From assembly GCA_905178155.1 (NCBI GenBank), contig CAJINV010000005.1:6311207-6375206 (forward strand): a DNA stretch of 64,000 bases. Reading direction: 5' to 3'. How positions within the stretch are numbered: position 1 is the first letter of the stretch; the number at the start of each line of letters is the position of its first letter. Shown in pieces: positions 50,565 to 59,664 of this stretch. A model generated the notes under the pieces. That model saw only the letters and a list, made by a program, of their open reading frames with translations. It was not told where the DNA came from and made no database searches. The position numbers and the translations under genes were made by a program. This DNA comes from Amoebophrya sp. A120 (Eukaryota > Sar > Dinophyceae > Syndiniales > Amoebophryaceae).

Positions 50565-51069
50565 GTGGTCTACAGTCGTTCCCCCGGACCACGTCGGAGG
50601 ACGGTGTTTGGAACGGCAAGGATCGATATATTGGTCGTTTATTCTTTTGGACCGACGATTTTTTCATCCCCAGTCCGGAACTACGGAGCCATCATTTATG
50701 GGAGTGTCAGGATTGAAATCGTCAAAGTTGAAACAACTTGTAATGCATAAAATCGATACCAGTTAGAAGCCCAATTTCCAAGCGGCGCATGACAAATTTG
50801 GGTAGAACCGAAATCCAGTTTGTAATGCTGTTTGGGTAAGGAAGACGCCTTTTGTCGTGCTACTTTAGCAGCTCTATTTCTACCCCGCAACAGGCTTACA
50901 GCCTGCCTCTCTTGCCTACTCTGCAAGACAGGCAATTTGTGGGTTGCATTTTATGCATCACAAACTATTTCAACTATGACGATTTCGGTCCTGACGCTTC
51001 CATATCATTCACGATCTTAGTATCCTGTTCTTCATCTTGTACTATCGACAGCCTCGCTTATTTTCCTAG
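50565..51069. CDS. partial gene around a family J introner, strand unresolved
   Basis: With the introner at 50697-51004 removed, both strands are open. The plus strand reads about 60 codons ending YGAIIHDLSILFFILYYRQ, then PRLFS and stop, with an in-frame stop just before the first codon, so an upstream exon or non-ATG start is needed. The minus strand reads IVQDEEQDTKIVNDG, then SVVPDWG and stop, which looks like a C-terminus. Both neighbouring genes are minus-strand, but this is not decisive. The introner shows that the DNA is probably transcribed. Confidence 0.35.
50697..51004. mobile_element. introner, family J
   Basis: 308 bp. TIR core GTGTCAGGATTGAAATCGTC with GTTGAAA, perfect TSD TCATT. 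Its interior is inverted relative to the copy at 48705. Confidence 0.9.
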
Positions 51070-51445
51070 ATATAGAAATCAGCATCAGCTAGTGTACAAC
51101 TGATAGGATATCATCTTCACAACTCCTGTCTGATGTGGCTTAGATTAGAAGATGAACATGTTGATCTGCAGTAGTTGTGACCACGAGAACACCACGATAG
51201 TTGCACTCCTGCATGGATAGAAATATTAAAACCTGCGCAGGAGCCCTGCAGCATCCATTTTTTGGCTTTTTCTTTATCGATCGAAACAACGCAGATGAAG
51301 CATAAAAAGTAGCTTGCTCTCTAAAGATTCCGTCTGGTTTTTTGTTTTTCTTCCCTGTACTATCTCCTGCGGTTTTCACAGACTTTCACTTTTTGCAAGA
51401 TCATACACAAAAAAAATACTTCGTTTCGATATTAAAATCCTTTTA
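51070..51445. other. short intergenic region
   Basis: About 375 bp with no supported gene. It holds the 3' untranslated region of the Stealth-type gene. A plus-strand frame from 51314 is a shadow; the minus-strand reading of the flanking exons is the consistent one. Confidence 0.4.
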
Positions 51446-54400
51446 CTAGAAGAAAATCGGTCGTTTCAACAGCATATGCATTGCAAATATCCCTGGATGT
51501 CTGGAAGGATGCGAACTTGTGACGCATGTAGTTGCGCATCATACAAAAATCTGTGTTGCGTGACTTCTTGCAAATAAAGGTGCTCACTTCTGGCCATGCT
51601 GAGGGGACATTTTCCATGCAGAACAGGCATCACAAGAAAGGAGCTGCAGATCCTGTGAAGATGCTAGGTCCTCCTGCAGTCCAGACTTGGTGGAGCTTGG
51701 AAAAACTGCATGACAAATCTCCGAATCTTCCAGACCCAGACACTTTTGCATTTGATACAGCACTTCATGAACAAAGAAGCTGAGAAGGTCCCTCGCCCGT
51801 ATGGCGTTCTCAAACGTTACATTCTCAACTGTTACATGATTTGTCATGCAAAATCACAATTAGAATTGATACGATCAAGCTGCTCCGCATCACAAATTCT
51901 CGAAGAGCCAAACAGGCTGAAAATCTGTGCCAAATCTGTCATGCTAGACGCGCAAGGCCACCCCTTCGACTTTTGCCATTCTTGCGTCACAAATTCATGT
52001 AACAGTTGAGAATGTAACAGTTGAGAACGCCATAGCCCGTATCGCTTGGTTAGCGACGAAATCCGAGAATTGCCTTCCCTGTTTGCGTATCAAAGACATA
52101 CATGTCTGGGTCTACTGGAAGATTGCAATACTCGTCGTGCAGATTTTTCATGACTCGTGAGGTGTGGAATGCAGGACCCAGCATGACAGACTCTGCGAGG
52201 CCTATATCATGCCAATGCCTATCGATCCTGCATGAAAAAGAACTCCCGCTAAACTTGCAGGTCAGAAGTGGCCAAATTTTGGTAAAGATCTTCACGCAAA
52301 ACAGATTTTTGCACGATGCAGACTTAGCATGACAAGTTGCAGTGTGTAGTTCCAGACCCAGATCGGTATCTGCAATGCATATCGCGCACAAAGGACTGGA
52401 AAGAACGACCTGTATGGTTGCTTTCGTGCTCTCCTTGTTGCCTGGTTTTCTTCCGGATGGCTTCAATTTTTTCCTTTTTCTCGAATATTCTGAGTAAAAA
52501 CGTCCCCACCCCAGAGCTGTCATGCAAATCTGCACGCCAGAAAAGTTTCTCAATTGGAGCCCCATGAGAGACATGCTCCCGCCGTGTTTTGAAATTTGTG
52601 ATGCTAGTATCAGCATGATATGCTAGATCTGCGACGCTTCCGAACTAGCTAAACAGGATTACACTACGAGGGTAGACTTCTTGTCATGCGAAACAGCCAA
52701 AGCTGGTTGATTTGTCTAGCAGATTTCCCATCTCTACTCTGGTGGGGGGACATTTTTCCTCAGGATATCGAACCTGGACGGTTTTGGAAACATGGTTTGG
52801 AAAAAGGTCGTATCCTGTGCAAAAGCATCGTACTCGTATAAATGCAAGTCTTCCATTACAAATCTTTTTCATAAGGCAAATCCGCATTACAAATTTTATT
52901 TCTCATGCTGAGGAAATTTGTAATGCATTTATACGAGTATGATACTTTTGCAGTTCATAGGTCGAGAATTTCTTCTCCGGCACATCTCCGTACTCCTTGC
53001 TGATTCCCTTGCCTTGAATATTCATGAAAAACGTTTTCTTCCGCTTCACGACCTCCGCCGGGTCACAATCGTTCGCCGCGCCATATCAAATGCAAAAATG
53101 TCTGGGTCTGGAAGAATGCATGTTTGTCATGCTTGTCTGGGATGTTGACTCTTAAATCTGTCATGCACGTTGCCAAAGTGCCCAGTTGTTCTGTCATGCA
53201 GAAACGCAGTTTGTCATGCAGACTAGGCAACACCTAGAAGCTCAGAAAGTTGTCATGCTGCGCCAGCACTTGTGGCCTCCTCCTGATACGCCACTCAGCA
53301 TCACAAGTTTCCAGACCCAGACATTTTTGCATTTGATACGCCACGGCTGTGACACAAGTGAAAGAGGTTGTTCTCGTTGAGTAGTCGGAACCGGTTCTCG
53401 GACAGGCAATCCGCGCAGCCGATTTGCATCGCGTGGCCGGCGATACAAACCGGATTGAAGTCGGCGTAGGAGTTTCTGTCATCTTGTTATCAACATGAAA
53501 AATCCCCCCTCCCCATATCAAAGTGGTAATCTGTGTTGCGGGATTTGTGTATGTCTTGCAGTAGAGGAGTGCAGGCAGATGCAAAGCCTGGAAGGGGCTG
53601 GCTAGAGGTGGGCGCTCAGCATCGCAGACGTCTGCCCTGTTGGCGCAGCAGCATTACAAACCGCCTGCGTAAAGTGGCGGAAGCTCTGGTGGCGTTGCTC
53701 TCTTGCAAGACAGACCGGATTTGTGAAAACAAATCAGCATCACAAATTTTCAGAAGGATGCTTTTTCGATATGGGGAGGGGGTGATTTTTCCTTACGATA
53801 CTTGTTCCCGGGCTTCCAGCGGCGCTTGAATAGAAGGATAATTGCTCTCCTCTCCATCTCCGCTGCTCGTACTACTAGGTGCTCCGCCGTCGGTACTAGG
53901 TGCTGTTCCGGCGGTGTGAAGATTTTTTTTACCTTGTTCCAGCAGAAGGGTGACTTGATCTGCCGATGCTTCTGCTATCTCACCACGCTTAGAAGAAGTG
54001 CCCTGCTCTGGTCCTGCAGGGTCGTCTATATCCACCTTCGTGCTCATCAACATCTTCTCGTCGTGTAGTTGTTGGTCGTGCAGATCTGCTGGCGAAATAG
54101 TTCTAGCTTTCCTACTTTTTTCCCTTCGTACTCCCTCTAGTACCGCTTGTTCTCCTTCGTGCTCTTGCTCTTCATTTGCTGGGGTCCTCGTGATGAAAAA
54201 GGATTCGTTATTCCCCTCGTCGTGGTCTTCTACTTCACTTCCGTGGGGGTTTACAACATTCCCGCCAGTAGTTGTCTTCGTTGATCTCGCCAAATTTTCG
54301 AAGAAGGCCACGGTCGTCTGCAACGCACACTTGCTCAACACTGACACGCTGTATGAACTGCAAAACTATCGTATTCGTATAAATGCATTACAAATTATTT

Positions 54401-57400
54401 CTCTGCATGAGAAATAAAATTTGTAATGCTGATTTACCGTAAGAAAAAGATTTGTAATGCAAGATTGCAATACGAGTACGATATTTTTGCACAGGATACG
54501 CCATGCAGTTCCGCGAACCCCGGGCGGTGGAGACAGTAGCCGGGCGGTATCGTGAGAAGGATCCCCCCTCCCCATACTCACAATGGAAATTTGTGATGCT
54601 GATTTGCGGCCACAAATCAGCTTTGTCTTGCATATGAGGCAAATGGGAGCCGCGTGGCGCACTCCACAGCCAAGCTGTCATGCGCTTTTGCCTACTGCAA
54701 AGCGGTCTGTCATGCCTGAGTGCTAACCTGAATTTGCATACCTAATCAGGCCTAGGAAATGCCTGCAAGCGCTGGCTGCAATACAGCGCTGATTTGTGTA
54801 CACAAATCCAGCAACATAAATTTTCGTTTCAATATGGGGACGGGGATTTTTTCACTTTGATAGGCGGGCCGTCGTCGCGCCCGTGCTTGTACAGCATCAG
54901 CTTGCCCGCTTTGTTATTCTGTGCACAAGTATCGCACTCGTATAATAAATGCAAGTCCTGCATCACAATCTTGTTCCCAAGGCAAATCAGCATTACAGAT
55001 TTTATCTCTCATGCTGAGGAAATTTGTAATGCATTTATACGAGTACGATACTTTTGCATTTCATATTTGTCAAAAAACGTGTTCTGGCCGTTGGCGAAGA
55101 AGTTTATTTTGGAAGACGTTGCCCCCCGCGTAGACAAACTTGTAGTTTCTTCTTCTTCATCACCCTGTTTTGGTATAATTATTTCCGGAGCTACCGCCGG
55201 AGCTGCTCCTGCTGCTGCAACGTCCTGCACCAGAAAATTGTCGTCGGGAAGGAAGTATGAATTGCAAAAGTAATATCGTACTTCGCCTATTAGTAATCGC
55301 AATCATGCATGACAAGCACAATAAATCTCTCTCTCAAGGTCAAGCTGAATCTACTGGATAATGACAAATTCCGTTTATCATTCTGTCATGCGATAGTTTT
55401 CTCACTAGGTACTATCGAATTTGCTTTTGCACATAGGATAGGAAGAGGAAAAACGGACTGAGATCGGGCAGAAACGCCATCGCTTGCTCTTTGCACAAAG
55501 TGTTAGCACTTTTCGTTTGGTGCACAACTTCGCCGTTATGTGATTGTTCTTTGTTCCCACAGGGTTCTACATAGACGAAACGGAGTTGCTTTTTCGTCCT
55601 CGCGGAAGTCGATTCCGAAACTTCTCGCTGCATGTCCTCCAGGGAGGTGCTCTGTTGTTTTTGTTCCTGGTAATTGTATAATGCGCTCTCCTGCAGACGC
55701 TGGTGATGTTCATCCTCTTGGGCAGCTGATGTGCGTAGAAGTTGACTACTGCTCTCCGAAGTAGATTCGGCTGCATTAATTCGATCCCGGCCCGCAGCGG
55801 CCTTAGCGAGCTTGATCTGCTGGTCTATGAGAGCGCACAACTCCGTCTCGTTCCCCTCATTTGCATTGCATGAACAGCAATACAGGCACCAGCACACATG
55901 GAGCCTGTACATGACAAACTCATGCACCTAGTGTAATACTGTTTGGGCTTCCGGAATCTGTCATGCATAATAGTGAGACAAGGGAGCAATTGGGATTGTG
56001 GATTTTGCATGAGAAATGAGACTGAGGGGGAGTTGTGCGCCGTCGTATGGTCGGTCAAAGAGACAAACTCCACAGTGGTTTCATCCAACCACGCCGGCGC
56101 CTTGTCCAGTTCTTCTCCCAGGATGAAAATCCTTCCGACCTGGTTCAGCAAGCCGAAGCGTTCGTAGGATATGGTATTCTCAACCGTTACCTTCTCAGCT
56201 GTTACATGAATCTGTAATGCAAGAATGGCAAAAGCGCAAGGGGGAAGATTGCAAAAATTGCATTACAAATCCCGCGCAGATTTAGGTCCTGTTTAGCCCT
56301 TCGCAAATTTGTCATGCGAAGCAGCTTGATCTTGTGGATCATGATGGTAGTTTCGCATGACAAATTCATGTAACAGTTGGGAATGTAACGTGTGAGAACT
56401 CCATATAGGATCGGAGTTGGTTGCGGAGGTCTTCGTCCCCGCCCTTGCTGCTCCAAAAAGTGACGACTATCCAACAAAAAAACACCATCACAATCACTTT
56501 TGCACATTTTTGCAATACAAAAATTTTTGTCATGCGCAAAAATGCATCACACACAGTCAAGAGTTAAAGGCGATTTTCCTTTGTGTTTTTGCAATACAAG
56601 AAAAATTTGTCATACGAGACAAATTTCTGATGCAAAACCTCCTAAGTGTGATTGTGATGGTGTTTTTTTCTTGGATAACGACGTCAATGGTTCTATTCCG
56701 CTGTGGAAGATGGTTGCTGGTGGACCGCAACATGCGGTCGTCTGGTCCTTGTGGTGCTCGTCCGGAGGAAGATGCTGTGTTAGAGCTTTAACACCCGCTA
56801 GCATGAGTAGCGGTGAATCTTTAGTGAATTTTGCATGACAAGTTGCAGAGTAGACTGCAGATGCGTTGTCCCTCTTGGTCTTCTGGGGAGTAGGTTCTGC
56901 ACGCTGCGCCAGAACGAAGTCGCGGCTCATGCGGCGGGCAGCTAGAAATAACCTGGGCGTTCTTGTTCTTTGGGCCATTTTTGCGCCTCCCCGTGCTTGC
57001 ATCAGAGCACTACAGCAGCATGGCAAAGCACCAAAAAGAAAGGCGGCGAAACGCATGCAACTACGCAAAAAGGCGCGAGAGCAAGGGCGAAAGGACCAGG
57101 CCGGGAGCTTTGACGCGTCTATCCGGCAGGCGTGTGAACTCTCCCGGCCTTTTCGGCAGAATATAGACGGGCTGAGGGCAGCAGAGGGCGCTTGTCTTTT
57201 CCCTCCGGCCCCACTTCCCAGGGCCTATTTGCGGACTTCCTTGAGCACTTTCTCAGGCAGACGCGCAGAAGAGTAAGAGCCACCCGATCCACCTTCTTTG
57301 GTTACATACGCACTACACAGCCCGGCGAGCCCCCGCAAGACCACTTCTTTCGGTCCTGCAAGCGCCACCACGCGACGAGCAGCCCTTCACGCTATGTGGG

Positions 57401-59664
57401 ATGCTTGGGCTCGTGTCCATACCTAGCGCACTTCTCTTTTAAGTACTTACTTAAATGCAAGTCATGCAATACAAATTCAGTGGAAATTCACCCTTCTGTA
57501 CGCTAACGACCGTCCAAGGCATAATCCGCAACATGCGGTCGTCTGGTCCTTGTGGTGCTCGTCCGGAGGAAGATGCTGTGCTACCTCCGAAACGTTCGTA
57601 GGATATGGTGTTCTAAAGCGTTACCTCCTTCTCAGCTGTTACCTGAATCTGTAATGCAAGAATGGCAAAAGCGAAAGGGGGAGGATTGCAAAAATTGCAT
57701 TACAAATCCCGCGCATATTTAGGTTCTGTTTAGCCCTTCCCAAATTTGTCATGCATACCCGACTGCACCACATCGAAAACCTTTGCACCGTCGCCGAAGC
57801 AGCTTGATCTTGTGGATGATGATGGTAGTTTCGCATGACAAATTCAGGTAAAAACAGTTGGGAATGTAACGTTTGAAAACTCCATATAGGATCGGAGTTG
57901 GTTGCGCAGATCTTCGTCCCCGCCCTTGCTGCTCCAAAAAGTGACCACTATTCAAGAAAAAAACACCATCACAATCACTATTGCACGCTTTTGCAGTACA
58001 AAAATTTTTGTCATGCGCAAAAATTAAAATGCATCACAGTCAAAATTTCTCCGGGTTTACCCTTCTGTTTTTGCAATACAAGAAAAATTTGTCATGCGAG
58101 AAAAATTTCTGATGCGAAACCTCCTAAATGTGATTGTGATGGTGTTTTTTTCTTCGATAACCACGTCAATGGTTCTACTACTCCGCTGTGGAAGATGGTT
58201 GCTGGTGGTGGACCGCAACATGCGGCTATGGGGTTCTCAGCCGTTACATTCTCAATTGTTACATGAATTTGTCATGCAAAAGCACCATCATCATCCACGC
58301 GATCAAGCTGCTTCGCATGACAAATTTGCCTAGGGCTACACAGCACCTAAATCTGTCCGGAATTTGTAATGGTACAGGCGCAACCCTCCCCCTTTCACTT
58401 TTCCCTTTCTTGCATCACAAATCCATGTAACAGTTGAGAATGTAACAGTTGAGAACGCCATAGCGGTCGTCTGATCCTTGTGGTGCTCGTCCGGAGGAAG
58501 ATGCTGTGCTACCTCCTATCCCGGGGAAAAATCCCCCCCCCATATCGAAAAGGTATGTTTCCGAAAATTTGTGTTGCTGATTTGAGGTCACAAATCACAT
58601 TTGTCTTGCAAGAAGACAAGGGCAGAAGCTTCCGCCCCACTATGGAAGGGGTTTGCCATGCTGTTGGCCCTAAAAGTGACCCGCTTGCCATGCTGAACAA
58701 CTAGACCCATACGCCCCTACCTAGCATGGGGATTTGGCCGCAGTGCCTCTCTGCAATACAAACCTGATTTGTGTACACAAATCCAGCATCAGAAATTCCG
58801 TTTTGATATGGGGAGGGGGGATTTTTCCTTTCGATACCTCCATGCAGCTCCTGGCACTGCTTCCCGATCTCGTCCCCCAGTAGCTCCAAGGCCACGTCCT
58901 CCTCGAAATTCTTTTTCGGATTATTGGTCAACCGATACAGCTTCTGCAACTGCGCATCGCTGAGATGCTGCCGCTTCTGCTGCACAAATTGCTTGAGGGA
59001 AAAGCTCATCGTATCCAGCTGCCGGATCGGGGCGAGTTGCTATTAAACAAAAAAGTGTTAACGTTAACGGTTTCCGCAGATGGCAGTCACGCATTACAAA
59101 TTTTGCCTTCCATGCATGCTACGCAATACAAATTTGGGCAGCTTGTTTTCTGGTGCATTACTGCATCACAAATTCCGTCAACGGTAACACTTTTCGTTGT
59201 GATAGTTGCCTCGATGAAGATGCTAACTTTATTTGCTGGTGGGAGGTACTTGTCTGCTTCTGCTTGCTCAAGCTCATCATCCCCGAAGCTGCACGCCCGG
59301 TCGTGGAGGACGTGGATAGGGAATTCTTCTTCGTGGTAGTTCTTTCCATTTTTGCGGTCTTGGAAGATGCTGTGGACGTCGACCTTTTCAACATCTGGTG
59401 CGCTGCGGTCTTCGCCTTCTGACTTTTCGACTTGGACGAGGCCCCCATCTCCATGGCGGCCACTTGGTGTATTTTTATTTGTGCGGGCGAAAAAATATTG
59501 CACGCTGTCCAGTGAAGGTCTTGATCATGCGGCAAGAAAAAGAGGACCACGACGTGTTTCAACATTTTTCTCACTGCCGACAGAAAGCTTGTTCTTCTTG
59601 TTGTGCGGATGAAGTGGCCGCGGGAGGACATGATCTTCACGGCAACAGCAGCACGAGACTGCAT
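51446..59664 (-). CDS. Stealth-domain phosphotransferase-like protein, about 21 exons, with duplicated CR1 exon
   Basis: Nineteen introners and one 801-bp insertion removed, the exons join to 943 codons plus stop. The ATG is at 59664 (MQSRAAVAVKIMSSRG). Stealth-like blocks are visible. CR1 reads TIDVVVTFW. CR2 reads DEDLRNQLRSYERFG, then GRIFILGEELDKAPAWLDE and FLPDLSPFFLFLPDDNFLV, where the DD pair matches the family's NDD motif. Then comes FFDKAGKLMLYKHG, and a CR3-like PPGYCLHRPGFAELHG. Stealth proteins (bacterial capsule phosphotransferases; GNPTAB alpha/beta in animals) transfer sugar-phosphates. Further on lies a Cys/His cluster (VCIAGHAMQIGCADC and HLCHSRGANDC), and the protein ends EVLLKRPIFF. 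CR1 plus the start of CR2 occurs twice (about residues 225-285 and 286-345); only the second copy continues. Family call probable; activity unproven. Confidence 0.7.
51475..51757. mobile_element. introner, family B (mixed ends)
   Basis: 283 bp. Left end B2 (ATCCCTGGATGTCTGG), right end B1 (CCAGACCCAGACACTTTT). Perfect TSD CAGCA. Last intron of the Stealth-type gene; removal gives HEVLLKRPIFF then stop. Confidence 0.9.
51800..52034. mobile_element. introner, family F
   Basis: 235 bp. TIR core GGCGTTCTCAA then GTTACATTCTCAACTGTTAC, perfect TSD GCCCG. Removal joins ANQAIR to ARDLLSFFV. Confidence 0.9.
52088..52381. mobile_element. introner, family B3-like
   Basis: 294 bp. Left ACATGTCTGGGTCTACTGG, right CCAGACCCAGATCGGTATC. 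Flanks TTGCG/TCGCG. Removal joins FQSFVRE to QGRQFSDFV. Confidence 0.85.
52485..52767. mobile_element. introner, family H
   Basis: 283 bp. TIR core GTAAAAACGTCCCCACCCCA (right end TGGTGGGGGGACATTTTT), perfect TSD TCGAA. Removal joins FPKPSRF to EKKEKIEAI. Confidence 0.9.
52811..52959. mobile_element. introner, family A
   Basis: 149 bp. TIR core GCAAAAGYATCGTACTCGTA, perfect TSD GGTCG. Removal joins PEKKFST to FFQTMFPK. Confidence 0.9.
53084..53338. mobile_element. introner, family B
   Basis: 255 bp. TIR core AAAAATGTCTGGGTCTGGAA, perfect TSD CGCCA. It splits the Cys/His cluster: removal restores HLCHSRGANDCDP. Confidence 0.9.
53488..53800. mobile_element. introner, family C
   Basis: 313 bp. 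TIR core GAAAAATCCCCCCTCCCCAT (right end with one extra T), perfect TSD CTTGT. Removal joins PLEAREQ to DDRNSYADF. Confidence 0.9.
54352..54498. mobile_element. introner, family A
   Basis: 147 bp. TIR core GCAAAACTATCGTA, flanks CGCTG/CGCCA. Removal joins GFAELHGV to SVLSKCALQ. Confidence 0.85.
54548..54862. mobile_element. introner, family C
   Basis: 315 bp. Left AGAAGGATCCCCCCTCCCCA, right GGGACGGGGATTTTTT. Perfect TSD GGCGG. Removal joins GRDDGPP to GYCLHRPG. Confidence 0.9.
54915..55065. mobile_element. introner, family A
   Basis: 151 bp. TIR core GCACAAGTATCGCACTCGTA/TACGAGTACGATACTTTTGC, perfect TSD TTTGT. Removal joins NTFFDK to AGKLMLYKH. Confidence 0.9.
55256..55440. mobile_element. 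introner, family A, diverged long copy
   Basis: 185 bp. Left GCAAAAGTAATATCGTAC, right TACTATCGAATTTGCTTTTG. Perfect TSD GGAAG. Removal joins PFFLFL to PDDNFLVQD, restoring the Stealth DD motif region. Confidence 0.9.
55826..56047. mobile_element. introner, family K
   Basis: 222 bp. TIR core GGCGCACAACTCC, also seen as AGCGCACAACTCC. Perfect TSD TGGTC. Removal joins EFVSLTD to QQIKLAKAA. Confidence 0.9.
56170..56405. mobile_element. introner, family F, at a duplicated site
   Basis: 236 bp. Ends TATGGTATTCTCAACCGTTA/GTAACGTGTGAGAACTCCA, perfect TSD TAGGA. A diverged copy sits at the homologous site in the neighbouring duplicate (57604-57886). Confidence 0.9.
56468..56677. mobile_element. introner, family I, at a duplicated site
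   Basis: 210 bp. TIR core AAAAAACACCATCACAATCA, perfect TSD ACGAC. The homologous duplicate carries a family I copy at the same site (57950-58159). Confidence 0.9.
56725..57580. repeat. 746-bp insertion between exact 55-bp direct repeats inside a coding exon
   Basis: Bases 56725-56779 and 57526-57580 are identical (55 bp, coding APQGPDDRMLR in frame). Collapsing them restores the Stealth-gene exon. The inserted DNA is GC-rich in the middle. Its inner edges are imperfectly inverted (GGTGAATCTTTAGTGAATTT against GGGTGAATTTCCACTGAATT), followed by the introner-like word GCATGAC. Confidence 0.7.
57604..57886. mobile_element. introner, family F, at a duplicated site
   Basis: 283 bp. Same TSD TAGGA and same site as 56170-56405, but with about 45 extra bases near 57758-57800. 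Confidence 0.9.
57950..58159. mobile_element. introner, family I, at a duplicated site
   Basis: 210 bp. TIR core AAAAAACACCATCACAATCA, perfect TSD ACCAC. Homologous in position to 56468-56677. Confidence 0.9.
58227..58462. mobile_element. introner, family F, present in only one duplicate
   Basis: 236 bp. Ends TATGGGGTTCTCAGCCGTTA/GTAACAGTTGAGAACGCCA, flanks GCGGC/GCGGT. The homologous site in the second duplicate (about 56737) has no introner. Confidence 0.9.
58517..58836. mobile_element. introner, family C
   Basis: 320 bp. TIR core GGAAAAATCCCCCCCCCATA (right end TATGGGGAGGGGGGATTTTT), perfect TSD CCTCC. Removal joins QCQELHGG to STASSSGRA. Confidence 0.9.
59041..59204. mobile_element. introner, family E variant
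   Basis: 164 bp. TIR core AAAAAAGTGTTAACGTTAAC (right end GGTAACACTTTTCGTTG), perfect TSD GTTGC. First intron of the Stealth-type gene; removal joins LASSSRQ to LAPIRQLD. Confidence 0.9.

Larger units (their letters stand above)
56406..58511. repeat. tandem duplication of Stealth-gene exons with their introners
   Basis: The exons encoding STASSSGRAPQG, DDRMLRST, NHLPQR, TIDVVVTFW and DEDLRNQLRSYERFG occur in two copies, about 57604-58511 and 56406-57598. Both copies carry a family I and a family F introner at the same sites. Only the first has the family F introner at 58227, and only the second has the 746-bp insertion. The copies differ at scattered bases (for example TSD ACGAC versus ACCAC). 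Confidence 0.75.

Noticed and set aside
51314-51577. Plus-strand frame that seems to continue through the joined exons (NKEAEKVPRPYRLV)
   Set aside because: The minus-strand reading of the same joined exons continues over many more exons into the Stealth-type gene, so the plus-strand frame is a shadow.
7086-54862. Repeated inverted ends could be read as a CRISPR array or as MITEs in intergenic DNA
   Set aside because: Spacing is irregular, elements are different families, and they interrupt coding frames that are restored on removal; the introner explanation fits.
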